Source: Nautilus pompilius (taxonomy: Eukaryota; Mollusca; Cephalopoda; Nautilida; Nautilidae). From it: 64,000 nt of DNA. Position numbers and translations under genes: made by a program. The stretch spans positions 124,001 to 188,000 of the forward strand of contig JACATO010002218.1 in NCBI GenBank assembly GCA_018389105.1, in the 5' to 3' direction. Below are positions 1 through 14,700 of the stretch, in pieces (the first letter of the stretch is position 1; the number at the start of each line of letters is the position of its first letter). The notes under the pieces are model-generated. The model was not told the DNA's origin. It saw only the letters and a program-made list of their open reading frames with translations, and did no database searches.

Positions 1-3000
1 TATTATGCTATTATGCTTGTTCATGGGTGTAAAAATGCAAATATACAATGTTGCTATCATTAGTTCTACAGTAAAATCTACAACTCCACAAAGTCTCATA
101 ACAAATTTTATCAATTTTGGGAGCCCCTCTCAAACATCTATAAGATTTAAAGTTAATGTTGAAGGAAAAACATTCTTCACAATGAGGTAAAAGATTAACT
201 GATTTTCTTTGTGATAAGTAGTCTGAAATAGCAAACAAACAAAATGATAGCAGACATTTTGGATAGCACAGTCAATGTTAAACAAATGTGACTGTAGAGT
301 TAAAATCAATTCCAATAACACCGTTTATGATGACAGTCTGCAACAGTATTCGAAACTAATCATGGCAGTTCAACTGATATCTCCGACATAAAATAGCTAC
401 TAATTACAAACACTATCCCTTCCCAGAAGTCAGAACCAACACAGACACAACACAACAAGAAATCTCTCAGCATCTTGCTAAATAAACTATAAAGGATCTT
501 CTACTTTCATCTTTCGCCAGAACTATCTCATCATGTTATCAAGGCCAAGGGCAAGTTTCTGTGAAATCCTAACCCCTTGCCAGCTGACACCACATTTGCT
601 GAGCCTTTTGTAGACCTGTGAACCGGAAACAATACGCTGCAGGGCTGACAGCGGGAAAAGAATGTGTGAAAGTTATCTTCTGACACCACTGGAGAAAAAG
701 AAAAAGGGTGCAAGCATCTCAACTTATGTATGCTGGCAGCAGCTTTACTGACCAATGAAACCTCTCCATTCATGTGATATACCACCTACCCATCTCACCT
801 GGGATGTGGAATAAAGTTGAAGAATGTCTGTAGTTAACAGGTATTATTTGGTTTTATATCTGCTGCAAGTTAGATCCAGGTACTGACAATTTTTCCACAC
901 ACCAGATGACAGAACAAGAAAGACAAACAAGGCAAGAGTGCCAACTAGGTATTAAAAAACAACAAAAACCGGTGGATCTTCCGAAACATCTTTGAGATGT
1001 CAAAACTTGTGATCAGTAAAAAAGAGAACTGCTGCTGATAAAAAATGTAGTTTTTCCTTACTTTATTTAACTATGACAACATCAAAAGAAAAACATAAGA
1101 TTATCACTATGTAAATAGCCTGTCTGTAGCAAGCTGAGTAAATACAATCTACTTCCATTAAACAAAGCAGATTCCATTAATGTACAACTAAAATACAATA
1201 TTTAAAGTTGCCACCTGCTTTTCCAGAACTTTCCAAACATTACCAAATCAAAAGTTAGTCCCTACATAGTCACAACAGCACCACACTAAGCTTTACTGCT
1301 GGTGGTTAAATTATAATCCTTGGAATAATTCTCCAGGATTCAGCTAGAAAATAACTGGCAATCTTCCCAAAAAAAACCTAATTACCCCCCCCCCCACACA
1401 CCGACATCTGAGAAGGCATGCCCACCAAAACAAAAAAGTCCAGCAAAGGTCAGCCATTAACCATTGTGCAACAGCTGGTCTTTTATCTGATGGAAAACTT
1501 CAGACAAATTTTAATGTTGCTGAGAAAGGAACCCAGCTGTTGAACAATCATTCTCCAACATGTGGTGCAAAAAAGCTCAGATACCCAGAAGCAGAAAAGA
1601 TGAAGTTACGTCCTTCAGATAAAATTATTCAAAGTTGGCTTTAAATGCTGTTTACAAAACTAAATTTCATTAACCACAAATTAATTGCATGTCCATTTAT
1701 AAATCAATGATGGTTATTGCATACTGTGCCAAAGAGCATTAAGTTTGACAATCTATTTTCCATTCATCAGCATTTAATGTGGAAACTGAATCAAATTATT
1801 CTGCCTGGCTCACTGTCAAAAGAAATTACCTAACCTCGCACATGAGTTTATATTTTAGCAACTGCATCCAGACAATTGTTCCTTTGAGGTTTCATTAAGT
1901 CAGGCCCATTTGTACACAAGTGAGACACCAGTTTTAGCTTGAAATCAATCTCCCCCTCTCAATGTTAAAGTTGAATGTAGTATGTATTGCTAGTGCCTTC
2001 TTTATATTTCAGTGTCCACTGATTTTAATTGACTCATCTATTACAGAAACTAGCTTTCCCATGACCAAATTTTGTTTTCTCCCTCAACCCTGCATAGCAC
2101 TGAATGCCCATTTCAAATATACTGTGATCAAAAGTAAATAGTTTGAAAGTAGCATAAGCTAATTACTACCATTTATACCTCATTTTCGAGCAGCAAACCT
2201 GCTTTCTTGTAAAATTTCTGACATGATTTCGAACAAATTCAGTTTGTTAAAGGACATCATCACAACACCAAAAACATGTAAGTCTTTTATTAACCATGGA
2301 CTTACCAACTTTGATTCTAAACAAGACCGGACCTTTGTTGTTTTTTTTTAAATTTCAAAAAAAAAGTTTAAATAAAAGGAGATAAAGGTTATTTGGGTCT
2401 CTTGCACCTAACCACCACATTACTATACCTAAACTAGCTGATAAAAAGCTACATTTTAGTGATCAATCAATCAATCATTTCTTATTGATAGTCCCAGGGT
2501 TAGAACTGAGGACAACTGTTCTTAGTGTACAAATAACTGTAGCAGCAACTCAACAGTTAAATGTTTGTCAAATTTAAGAAGGCATGGTTTCACAATCAGC
2601 CATGAGAAATATCAGATGCAATTCAAATCAACTCCACTGGTTCATACCAAGAACAATTGTCCTTAAGGTTAATCCTGTTGGTGGTGAAGAAAACTCAATG
2701 AAATGTTAGCTAGTTCTGCTGCTTATGTGGTTAAAGGTAGCTGATCATCTTCTTATTTCTATAACACATCCCTAAAATCTGTCTGAAAAATAGCAAATTG
2801 TACTAGTATTATGTCAGACTAAGACAAATTATTTTGAATTCCAATATTATTTGTTGTTATTACCTATGACCAGTATTTCATATAGTAAAACACTGATAAA
2901 ATTTGCTAAACCAAACTGAGGCTTCAATGAAATGCCAAATAGGTTTCTCCCTGTTGTCAGTGACATTAGGATTTATCAGTCACCAGATATTCTGAACTTC

Positions 3001-5559
3001 TGGAAATTAAAATACAGGCAAAAGCCATAAAACTCACTAGATATCATTGTTCATGAATTTAACAGCAGTTGCAGCAAGATTTTGGAACTCCTGTTTCATA
3101 GAACTGGTTCATAATTCTTTGGAAGCTGACAGCCAATTTCTGCTAAACAATTTTGATTGAATTTGAGCATAGCTTGGAATAAATTTACAGCAGAAAACCA
3201 ATGCACATTTGTCTTACATGAAATTACATAAAACATTCAGTTTGGTTATACTTTACGCACATAAAAAATATATTCATTCTGTATTTCTATTGTTACTTTT
3301 TAACTATTTTTCTCCATTATATTTGTGAACAAAAACTCACTTTTGCATTAAATTTCTTCTGAATATCATTGCATGCCATAGATGTAGATACTTTATACAT
3401 GCAAAAACAGCCAATAGAAAATTGAGAAAATATTTGCTTCCATGAAATGAGCCTCGTTTTGGAACCAGCTCCCTGCTAGAGCAACCACTGTAGAAAATTA
3501 CAGTAGCTAGTTAGCAGTACATAGAATATTCATTCAAGGTGGTGGAAGCTGCCTCATGGATGTTAGCCAATTGTGATTTTTTACTTTTCTCTCTCTCTCT
3601 CTCTTTCTACCAGTCCTCTCTGGCCTATATCATTGGCATCCTGTGACCAGCTTATGTGGCCACCAACTCCTATGCAAATTGCTGTAAAGAGTATCCACAA
3701 CAACAGCGATTATCATCACATTTTTTGAGTCTGCATTGTTGTTTTCAGAGTTTGCCTTTATATCTGTCCAAGTTCTACTTGAGGACAGCTAAGAATTAAT
3801 ATTAACTGTATGTATACCTGTGAATTTACTATTAGCAATTAAAGTAATCAAAACAAATGAATGGTGCAGAGCAACAACCTATACTTAGATTATATATTTC
3901 TTTAAAATTTACTTTAAAAGAATTTGATTATTTCCCTACCATGGATATTCATACAGAGCTGAAGCAAACTACTTTTGCATCTTGGTGTAGCTCCAATCAG
4001 AACTCTATAAAACCACAAGTGCAAGCAATGTCCTATGACTTTAAGAAATGTTTTAACCAGGTGGGCACTTTATAACTACCTGCTGCCAGAGAAGGAATCA
4101 TGGGAAACAATCATAAAAGCATATAGACATTTATAATTCTCAGTCACATTTTATAGCATTCAATAAAATTGGAAATGGAAGAAAGGTTCTCAGTACTTGT
4201 AACAAATCAGAGTGTTGTATCTACAAGGTCTCTGCTATTTAACTGCTAATTTCTCCTCTCCTCCAATGGCTATAAATGCTTGCATTGCCCAGATGCTGGT
4301 TTATTTTCCAGCCAACTGGAATCAACTTTGCATGCATATTTTGGCAGCCTTGTTCACCTACCATCTCTTTCTCAGCTGTAAAGCCAAACATTTAAAATTT
4401 GGCATTACAGTTTGTAACATGAGTCTCTATTCTGATGCCAAAAAACAGGGCTGTAATAATATATGCTAAATACTCCAGCATTCATTATTGGCATTAATAG
4501 TCAGTTTTAAAAGCACAACATCAAAAAAAAAGTCTGAATCTATCATATGCTTTCAAAATCTAGAGTTTGTGAATTTACTTTAAAAAAAAAAGGACAACAT
4601 ATAGTGAGTGATCTGACAGGTAAAGAATTTAATTGTTCACATCGTCAAGTAACTAAGTATATACAATACAGTACAGAAACTGAATCCTAGGTAGTCAACA
4701 GTAATCTTTTTAAAACAGATTGGCTGTAATCACACAAATCGGATAATTTGTAGGACTCACAAAAGTCTATGCTCCAATAAATTTTCAACTTCTTTTGGCA
4801 TTATTCCATGACATCTCACTATCAGATTGCAATTTTTCTTTCAGATACAAAGATAATGGCCTTAACTTTCCCACATGGTCACAAAGATTTCTACTTTCAT
4901 CCCAGCAGGAACACCCATAAAATTAAAATGACATATGAATGGTGAACCTATTTTTCTTCAACAGTGTCCCACTTCTGCCTGGTATGTTTCCAAATATATA
5001 TCAAGACTGCTTTGAAAATTTGAAAACAGCATATCCAGTTAAACATGCTCCAAAAGAATAACACTTCCAATATGCCAGTTAACAAAGTTTAAAGACACTG
5101 TGCTAAGAGCAATTTTAAAGTCAAGTAACATCAAAATAATGAAATAGTATTTTTTTTTTTTAATGCAGAGCTTTAATGATTAGCAGAATGATTAAAAGAT
5201 TAGGGGAAAACACAACCACAAATATGATTTTTATTTGGCCATAATTTCTTCCTTTCGATCCTCCAAAATATTTTTGCATTAAAAAACTAATGAGGCAGCC
5301 AGAAAAAAAAACAATGAAATACTGCAGAACATGCCAATATCATACAGTACCAAGCCATAATAACTTAGCTGCCTGTTGTTATTACAGTTGATGAAAAGAT
5401 AAAGATGAACAATAGAGTTAAATTCTTTGTTAGTCTTATTTGAACTACCTTTTGCAGCATCAGAACATCTACCATGTTTGGCAATGAATCAATGAGATTT
5501 TGCATTATGATCTACTACAGATTCCTCTATAACCACATGAAAGCCTTCTTTAATTCCAT
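1..5559. other. AT-rich stretch without recognisable gene
   Basis: A-rich on +, many stops in all frames, short poly-C at 1386-1396 and (CT)n at 3590-3604. Consistent with intron or long 3' UTR of a minus-strand unit. A minus frame at 785-531 stays open for 84 codons without family resemblance. Confidence 0.6.
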
Positions 5560-6195
5560 CAAATTGGCAGATCATGGATAGGCTGATGATGCAAAAGCTA
5601 CCAGAGATACTCAATATGATTCATATGAGGGCTTTGGGATAACCAGGAAAGAAGCTGAATGCACTGATTCCTCTTCCAGACTAATCATAAGGTATGGCAT
5701 GTAGCACTATCCTTCTATAGAATCTGGGCTTCTAATCTCAGTTTGGTACAATGGCAGATGTTTTTTAAAAATGGTCATACATCCAAAATTATTGAAAAGT
5801 ATTTCAACAAACACCAATTTTATCTTTCTACCACTGCAGACAACAGCCCTAACTATGCTACTCCCAGCTCCAGACTTGAGCATAATAGGTTGAAGACATT
5901 AGCATTAATGGCCCCCTTACATGCTATGTACCATTGTAGCAATGTTGGTGAAGATAACATTGGACTGTTTTTTTGGCTCATTTCTGTTGGGTGTTGGCAG
6001 CAAGAAAATCTTGATAGTGAGCAGGGACATAATATGCAATGGCATGTTCTTGTCATGGTGTCACTGTTGAAGGCCTTCCAGGTTACTTTTCCACAGAAGC
6101 AACAATAGCCATAGTAAAATGCAATAAAATTGGCCACAGATCCACCAGAGATAGAGATTTTTGTCAGTCTGTCATGGACTCTGATCACATACTGA
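5560..6195 (-). mobile_element. Tc1-like transposase relic
   Basis: Minus-strand frames read VASVEK.PGRPSTVTP (near 6115-6060), the linker between the two helix-turn-helix motifs of Tc1 transposases, followed by RGPLMLM..YYAQVWSW. About 250 bp on comes LLSWLSQSPHMNHIEYLW (near 5655-5600), the SPDLNPIEHLW motif holding the catalytic glutamate. The middle of the catalytic domain is missing or unreadable and stops are frequent. Confidence 0.65.
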
Positions 6196-9100
6196 ATAGC
6201 CTATAACATGATCTCAACTAAACAGAGAAGTGCCACAGGATTTGCCATCTTAGATATCCAATATATTGCATACATAATAACACTTGAAATACATACATTT
6301 TAATCAAATATATTCATTTGTAGAGGTGCAAAATTAATGACAAGAGACTGTATACTAAACCCAAGGTGCCACCTCAGTATGCTTATCACTATTATTTATT
6401 AGTGTCAGTACTTGAATAAATGATTTATTTGCCTAGCTGTTGATAAAGAACCAGTGGCTACCAAAAGTATTCTCTACTTGTAACAGTCTGACTGCAGCAA
6501 GACAGAGATAAAATAGCTATCGAAAATACAACAATGAACATTCTACAAAACTTATTTTGAACCAATTATAACCAGCACTGACTGACTAGCAGGCAATGCA
6601 AGTTTAAATCTCAAAAACACAACAACACAAACCTTAGTGAGTCTAAAATGTACAGATTTAATCAAAAACAAATGCTAAATGCTCACATCTAGTACAGTTT
6701 TAATTTTTCCTCAGTCTCTGTTCAATTTTAATGAAGTGAATGCTTTTAGACAGTTGAAAAGCAAAAAAAAAAATATTTACAGAGAAGTAAGCCTGCTTAT
6801 CGCATAAGGTACAGGAAAGGGTTGGCTGAAAACCAAAAGGAATGATCCAAGAAGTTACAGATGTCATGCTGTAAGCAAGCTCCGGATTTACTGAGCCATT
6901 TAGTGGAAGTCAATGAAATACTTACTTGCATCTTTTATCTGAAAAAATGTTGATAAGTAAATGGATAGCTAGTTGAACAAGTTAATAATATCAAACAAAG
7001 GGCCATTAAAATAAGAATGTTCTGAAGTACATGGAGCACCAAAATCATGTAAATGTAAGGTTAAAGTTAGTAATTACCATTGGTGTTAAAAGTAGCAGCA
7101 TCAAATTACCATAGAAAGAGATGCTGACTGCACACAACTCACACCATGCTACAGTTTATGGAAAGATTGTGGGGACAGCATTTTTATTTGTAGACTTTGA
7201 AATACAACTCCATTCTCCCTACCAGAATCATCCATAACATCAACTCTGTTGTGTACCATTGAGAGCTCTATACGAAAAATAATGCCAAGCACACATAATC
7301 AAACAAACATGTGCACGCATAGGTTTTAAAAAATTAAAATAAACATGTAGGACAGTACCGATTGTGGAACAACAAAACTACATCTTAGGCAGCCAGCCTA
7401 CAAAAAAAGAGAAAGAAACATGATAGGGGTGAAGCAGCACTAAATGATCAATGAACTATGTTGTTACTGACCAATCAGTTTGGGTGTTCTTGATGACTGC
7501 CATCGGTTTGGTTGTATTATAACAACCTCTCTAAATAAATTACTCTAGCCAATCTGACAATAAATAATAAAGTAATGCACAAAAATATCAAATGGACCAG
7601 CAGAAAAATTCAAAAGATTTAAACATTATTTTGTAAAACTGCCAGAGCTGCAAATACCAAAAATAGCACAGCCTTTCATGTTAAATAGGTGGGTTAGCTT
7701 AATGAAGTCAAAAAATTCAGAATCTGTACTCTTTTGTAAGATATTTTAAATCTCTGACAAACGAAATCCACTACTACAAACAAGTTTAGAGTTGTGTTGG
7801 ACATTAGTGACATGAGAACCATAAGAGTAAAATCAAATTCGATAGAGAGATATCTATATAAACCCAAGTTTAATTAAGAAATACATTTGTAAAGAGTTTA
7901 CAATTTGAACCAAACTTTTGTGTGCTTACATCTATCAAAACTTAATTTTCTATAGATTTTTTCAAGTTATATATATTTTTAATGTAAAAAAAATAAAAAG
8001 GCACTTCTTAGTTAACTTGCTTCTGTTTACTTTATTTCTATTCTATTTCAATGCAATTTTTACATTGTGGGGGGAAATATACCATAATGCAATTCTGTTA
8101 ATTAGTCTTTTAAAATATCCACACAGACATTCCTGGTAGTATCAAATAGCCATAAAAATTTGAGTTTCTTATTTTTTCTTAATGCATCTGTGGTGGTTCT
8201 GGGAGTTCAATGAATACCCTCTTCACTAATTGAATAATTAATTATCTACTTTTAGTTTGTATTAAAAATTTCTGGATTAAAAGCAAAGGATTGTTTGATT
8301 CCTAAATATTCCCTGCCACACACTGATAGTAAAGATGCACTGGACAATGCTTTCTTTTTCTTTTAAGAGAAAATAATTCAGTGCTGCTACAATTATTATA
8401 TCTAATTAATAGTTGCACAAAATATTCTCCCTTTAAAGTTGCTATTATTTATAAATTTGCTAAATAAATTTCAGGTGTAAACAATTCAGTGCGAATGAAA
8501 CTTCTTTGCATATACCTAAGAAGCAAACACTTTCTAAAGCAGTATTATCATGTGACCTAATCAAAATTAGTTCAGAAGTTATTGTTGTCACATGCAGTTT
8601 CATCTTTACCAATATAAAAATTCAAAAACATTTTTTTTTAGCTATTATAACTAAAAAGAAATTTACAATCTAATGCTTAGTCCACATTTTGTATCATTTC
8701 AGTGTTTAAGACAGTAAAACAAAAGGCACTTTTCAAGCGAGCCCATTACGTCATTTGGATGTCTTTGATATTCTTTTAGTTCCCCTCCTACCAAATAAAG
8801 AAGAGAGCAATCACAGACTAGTAGCAAAATGACCAAGATGCTAACATGACTCCCCTGTATCTGCAATTATGGCAGATTTTCCACTTTTTAAAAAAAATTT
8901 ACAGATCCAGTGCTTGGATTCTTAAGAACCCCCAAATCTAAAGTGTGCAACTCGAAAATCATCAGCTGCAGATCACATAGTTAACCACCACAATGTTATG
9001 TTCTACCAGACCAAACAAAGTTACTGTCTTTTACTTTCATTATTCAAAGTTTCTAGCTTATGTAGTGTATGGCAAAGCTGCTTCAGCTGGATTTCATTTG

Positions 9101-10739
9101 GATGCCCTTGGTATATAGCAACAAGCTCTGAGGGAATGGAACACAGCCATTTAAGTAAATAAAAGTTATCTCAACAACATAACAAGTAGCAAGTCTTTTC
9201 AGCACAAAGCTTCTTACAAAAAATATATATAATTGTTGAAATTTAATTAAATTATGGAACAAACCAGTTAGATGCAGATTTTAGAAGGAATAAAAAGATT
9301 ATTTAATCTGCACATCACTTCTTTAGCAAAATGTACCCCAAACAAAACAAAGGCAGCAGTAAGACTAGTCTAAAAACATTTAAGAGAAGCAATTTCCTAA
9401 ATGCCAAAAACTAGTCTAAATAAAAGTGACACTGACCATGCATATTCCTTTTGGAAAACAGGTATTTTTTTCCATGGATTAGTGTGTAAATATGCCTCTA
9501 AAAGGATTTAAAAGGCAACATTCTTTTAAAAGATTAGTCCAAGCAATGAGAGAGGCATTAATTCCTTAAATGATCTTTCTTTACTACCCGAACATACAAC
9601 CAACTCTGCTTATTAAGGCTGCTCAGTATATGGTCATTGGCTTCATTAAAATAACAATCCAACCAGTTCTGGCGTCCTTCCCATACTGTAAAATCTAGTG
9701 ACACTTTTGTCATTACAATGATACAAAACAGAGCAGGAACTGAAGACCACAGTGTTAAAACTGTGTGCTGTTAACAGCCGTTTCTTTTTACAAAGATCTT
9801 GTTTACAAGATGATCGTCCTGTTGGCACGATGACAAGTGTGCAAGATGAAAATAAAAAGCTATTGAGATTTTATCATTGTGAAGCCTGACAGTTTAAAAG
9901 AAAATCACTTTTTTTCCTTTTTTCCCCCCTCACTTTTCGGTAATTTACCTCATACATATTATTAATACAACTAACATGTTTCCAAAGAAAGGTATCCAGC
10001 TGAAAATGGCTTACTGTTGATCTTTTTATCAGATCTCTACATGGATAAAAGAATTTAAAAATTTTTTCAGACAGTGTTTTTTCTTTCTTTTTTGAACAGC
10101 TATGAGAGGATAGCACTGCACTGTTGACTAGAGTTCATAGAAAGGCTACAGATACACCATCTACAAAGCAAAACATTAAGCTTTCCACTACCCAATGCTG
10201 AGTTAAAGATGATGCACAGACATTCAGATATTCTTCTAGAATTTAGACAGTGCATTCTTCAAGTACCACAATGTTTGTAAAATCTCAGTTGTTTCACTCC
10301 AATATTATGGAGTGAAAAATAAGATAGTAATCTGAGGGGAAAAAATGTATCATAAGTATATAGCAAAGAAGTTATTTTCCCATGTATTATTGTAAAAAAA
10401 TCATCTCTAAATTATATTTTGTCTTGAAAGTAAATCTGTATTATTTAAAACAAAATGTTCTGTTTTATTGCTATTATATACAGATCATCAGGCATTAACA
10501 TTTAGAAGATTAAGTTAGCATGACAAGTAAGAACAATAACATTATTCCTACTGTTAGTTGCTTAGAAAAATTAATAGTATCTTTGACTAATTTTAGTAAT
10601 GGAGATGGAAAAAACAATCAAAACAAATATAGAAACAGAAATATGAAATTTTCCTATCTAACTGATAGAAAACAAACATCCTTATTAATTTTTTAGTCAG
10701 TCTAACATATTATGAAGATAAAGCTTCAATCTCCAGCAC
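6196..10739. other. AT-rich stretch without recognisable gene
   Basis: Same A-rich character on +. Short open frames only; nothing recognised. Confidence 0.6.
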
Positions 10740-10885
10740 ATCATACTATCATCAAACAAAGAAAGCAACCATCACATTCCTTATCGCAGAACTTCTTCCT
10801 TTATGTCTCCATGGCTATCATCTTCACATTCACTAGCCTGTGGATATTAAGAACCAAGAACACAAATACAAACATTGTATTATTG
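10740..10885 (-). repeat. Duplicated block, copy A (acceptor plus possible terminal exon)
   Basis: About 75-80% identical to 11645-11790. Minus strand reads a T-rich tract, taatatccacag, then an 18-codon open stretch ASECEDDSHGDIKEEVLR and a stop. Either a duplicated terminal exon with its splice acceptor, or an interspersed repeat. Confidence 0.6.
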
Positions 10886-11644
10886 TTGTTGTGCTAGCTG
10901 TTGAAAATCAATTATCCAGTCTTGATCATTTCAAATTGCAGGATGCACAGCTACAGGCATAGTCAACCATTTTAAAAGAAGTCAGACAACTGCTTCAGCC
11001 AATAAAACAAAACAAAACTCTTTGTAATGCTGGGGATTTTATAGGTTCCTAGCTAGCTTGTAGTAGTCTATTATTCATTAGAAATGGAACTAAACTGTTG
11101 TTGGAAGAAAACAAACAAAAAAAAAACATTATTGAAAAAGTTTAGCAACTGTCCAGCTTTTCTTACCAACATTTCTCAAAAAATCCCCTAGTTCTGTGGT
11201 CGATGTAGTAAGCACAGATACTGCGAGCTTACAAGGGGAACATTTGTAAATTAACTCAGTTCTGTGCAAAACTGACACTAAAAAAAAAAAATATTTTGAT
11301 TTTATTTCTTCTTTCTTTTTAAGCAATAAAATAAAGGGAGAACTTGCATAATCCACCCACAAAGGCTTTAAACCAGTTCTAATGATGGCAACAAGATGGT
11401 CAAAACCTAGTTCTACATTCATTAACCCTTGACCAAAATCTAGTTGCCATTTCACTAAAATATGTGGGCTAAATTGGTGCATTTACAAATTTAGTAATCC
11501 TGCTGCACAATGAACTGATTTCTTAAAACTACTGTTTCCATTCAAAATCAATCGTCGTTTTCATTTTGTATCAATATTTTGTAACTTTGCTTTTTTTTTT
11601 TTAAAAAAATTTAAAGGAAATGGGAGCTGATGGTTTAAGCACAA

Positions 11645-11790
11645 AATAATATCATCAACCAAGTAAACAACCATCACATTCCTTATCACAGAACTTCTTT
11701 TTCTAAGCTTCCTTAGTTATCATCTTTGCTGCATTCAGTAGCCTGTGAATATTAAGAGCTAAGAACACAAACACGAAGAATGCGTTATTG
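11645..11790 (-). repeat. Duplicated block, copy B
   Basis: Shares ACCATCACATTCCTTATC and CAGAACTTCTT with copy A on +, and on minus the conserved tract taatattcacag followed by ATECSKDDN and a stop. 910 bp from copy A, same orientation. Confidence 0.6.
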
Positions 11791-14700
11791 TGATGTGGAT
11801 CATGCCACATAAAACATCAATCATACAAACAAGCAAGGAAGAGCAGCTGGAACACCAATTCTCTACAGAGGTGGTGGGCTAATATCAGGGCCCTACCACG
11901 AAACAAACCATAAAACGAAGCAAACATGAGTACCTAGATACAATTCGCTGCATATCTGACAAATTAGTCAAGAAGATTTAAACAGTTTTTAGGTATGGAA
12001 GTGTATCCAATCTAGAAATATGTTACACTGACAAATTATATGCATTTTTATAAATATTTTAATGTCAAAACCATCCTTTTTGAATTTCGTAAATACTGTA
12101 CTAAAAGGTAAAATGTGCACTACTTCAGAGTTCACAAAACTCACTATTAGAATGGTATAATTTTGATCCTTTTGAAGGGGATCTGTGGGCATCAGAAAAG
12201 CGAGATATCACCAAGTTTGTAGTTGAAATATCACACATGATGAGGTGATTAAAATAAAAAAAAATGGGAACAGCAGACATAAGATGAATAATTTATGGAA
12301 AGAATAAAATAAGCAAGTATGGCATTCATTTACTAGAAAACAAAAGAGGAATAGTTTCAAATTAATGAAAATATAATTAAACAAAAATTAGAAAGCTGAT
12401 TGTTTTTGGCAAATTAATATTCCTAATGAAAGCTTAAAAACAATTTCCTTCAACTGGTAATTATTTTAAATCTGGGATATGTATTATGTTGTGCAGTGAC
12501 TTTATATAGTCAGGTGAATGAAGATAATCTAAAGAAATTCTTTAATGAAGGAATACAATGTATATATTATGCAGCTACTGCAAAGGTGAAAGTTTCCAAA
12601 GACTAAAAACATCAGAAGTCATTCTTTAACTAAAATATCGGACTACATGATTCTAAGTCAGGTAAACCATTGTTTATCATTCAAAAAAGGAAAGGAAAAT
12701 AAATTTTGCAGCTGCTTATCTTATCTTCTTTGCTGTGTTTCAATCATCCTAGACTGCATGTCCCTCTGTATTCAAAGATGATGACAAAACTTAAATAAGT
12801 CTTATCTTTTAGAACTAAAAACTAATTCATATATGCATGTTCTTACCCAGATTGTGATTAGCCCAGATCTAAACAATTCCATCCTCAACACAAGTCTGGT
12901 ATACTAGCTCTAGCACTGTTCAACAGACACGCCCCAAACTTGGGCTATACATTCTGTGAAGGGTGAAGTTGCATCTTTTTTATTGCTTTCCAACATCCTT
13001 CAATAACTGTGCATGCAACTGTTCAGCTTAAAACTTCACCTCTGGCATAAATACTGTACACCACATGGTTTTGCATCTATGTTTTTCTTCCATTGCTCAT
13101 GTAATTTTACAAAGATTAACAGAAAATTCTTCACAAAAAGCTAATTCTAAAACAAAAAAAAAAACCCACTGGGATCATAATTGGAAGCTTAAAAGATTAA
13201 AAGGCACGAATAACATTTCTTAGAGAAAACTAAAACTGTATCTTCACAAATTGTTGTCTTTAAAGAAATATATATATATATATATATGAAAAAAATAATA
13301 ATTGAAGTGACTCACCCAAATGTGTGACTATAGACCTAAGTGCAATGATAAGTCTTCTTCACTACTCAATGGTATATCCTCAAAAAAGGGTGTGAAATTA
13401 ATTGTAGGAGACTTTATAAAGGCAGGTGGAACCCAACTTTGGTTTTATGATTAAAAGAAAAAGAAGAAAGAAGACTAAAAGGGGACATCTACAAAAGCAT
13501 CAAAAAAGAACTTTCATTTGGTCAGTAAAAGTTGTAGTCAGTGTGGCGTCAGTCTCCATCCCAAAGACATTTAGCTTGGTGCAATGTGGCTACTCCTTTC
13601 CACTGTGCATGCTCCATATAACAGACACTTTGTGCTTGACAGAAGTCTGTTTGTTGGTGCCCGCTCTTGCCAACATTTGCCTCCCATTGTTGTTGACATG
13701 TACAGTCAATATAACTCCCAGCTTACAGATAGTCTTTTCTCCATGTAAGGAGCAAGCAACTTGCTGTGTAAACTAATTAGGAGGAGTCAGCATTTACCAA
13801 GGGGACACTGGGCATTGTGGGGCTATATGGTGAAGATTGGGTTTCTGGATACAGAACAAGGTGACGAGAATACACTCAATCGCTCCCAGAGTGTTAAGCT
13901 CTACAATTCACTAACGTTAATCACTTTCGTACATAAGCATCTTCAGTAACACAGCCAAAGCAACTTTATTTAACTTTGAGACAAACAAATAAGCTTTCAT
14001 TATGCAAAAAAAACAAACCCTTTTTTAAAACCACAAGTTTACTAGAACAGGACTCTTAGTAATTTTAACAGTGCACTTTATTTTCAGTTTTTAAATTCAT
14101 TTGCTGAAGTTGTTAGAAACTGTTAATGACACATTCCCATCATTGCTAGAACCAGTAAAAAGTAATCTGGAAATGTAAACCACGCATCAAAATTTCAAAA
14201 TCTTTCATCTGTTGGACAGTTAGAAGTTGTATGAATGTTTACAGTTCTGTTACCTATATTACACTTTTTCTTCCTAGTTAAATAAGCATGGTCTGGCAGA
14301 ACAGTGCCTGCCAGTCTTGTCTCTGTTAATAGAGATTTATTGATGCCACTTTGCTTGTGACTTGGTTAATTCACAAAATATTTTAAAATTTTCAAAAATG
14401 ATTAAAAGTATCAACCCTGGTCCTGCTGGTATTCATTATATTGATCCCCAGCAACAATTGCTAAGCATGCTGGTCATCAATAAAGTGATCCCCAAAGTGC
14501 AGGCAGGCTAAGGTTAACTATAAACTTAGAAAAGAAAGTGCTCAGTCCAAATCCTAGATATATAACAACAACAACAAAGTCTCTCATTGTTTGGTTTCTC
14601 CTAGGAAGAAAATAATGAGATTTCTAATATTCTTATGTCTACTGATTTCATGCATAGACCATTTGTCAGTACCGTGAATGCAATATCTTTTTTTAACTGC

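Noticed and set aside
5743..6108. 121-codon plus-strand ORF
   Set aside because: Tc1 transposase motifs are on the opposite strand in broken frames; the + ORF is a shadow.
11129..11482. 117-codon minus ORF
   Set aside because: Protein-like only in patches. A good donor (GTTG|gtaaga) exists, but acceptor and family are unconvincing; probably chance in T-rich DNA.
13426..13776. Possible coding block in a GC-richer island
   Set aside because: Open for about 50 codons on minus but with no domain resemblance and no clear splice pair; left as unassigned.
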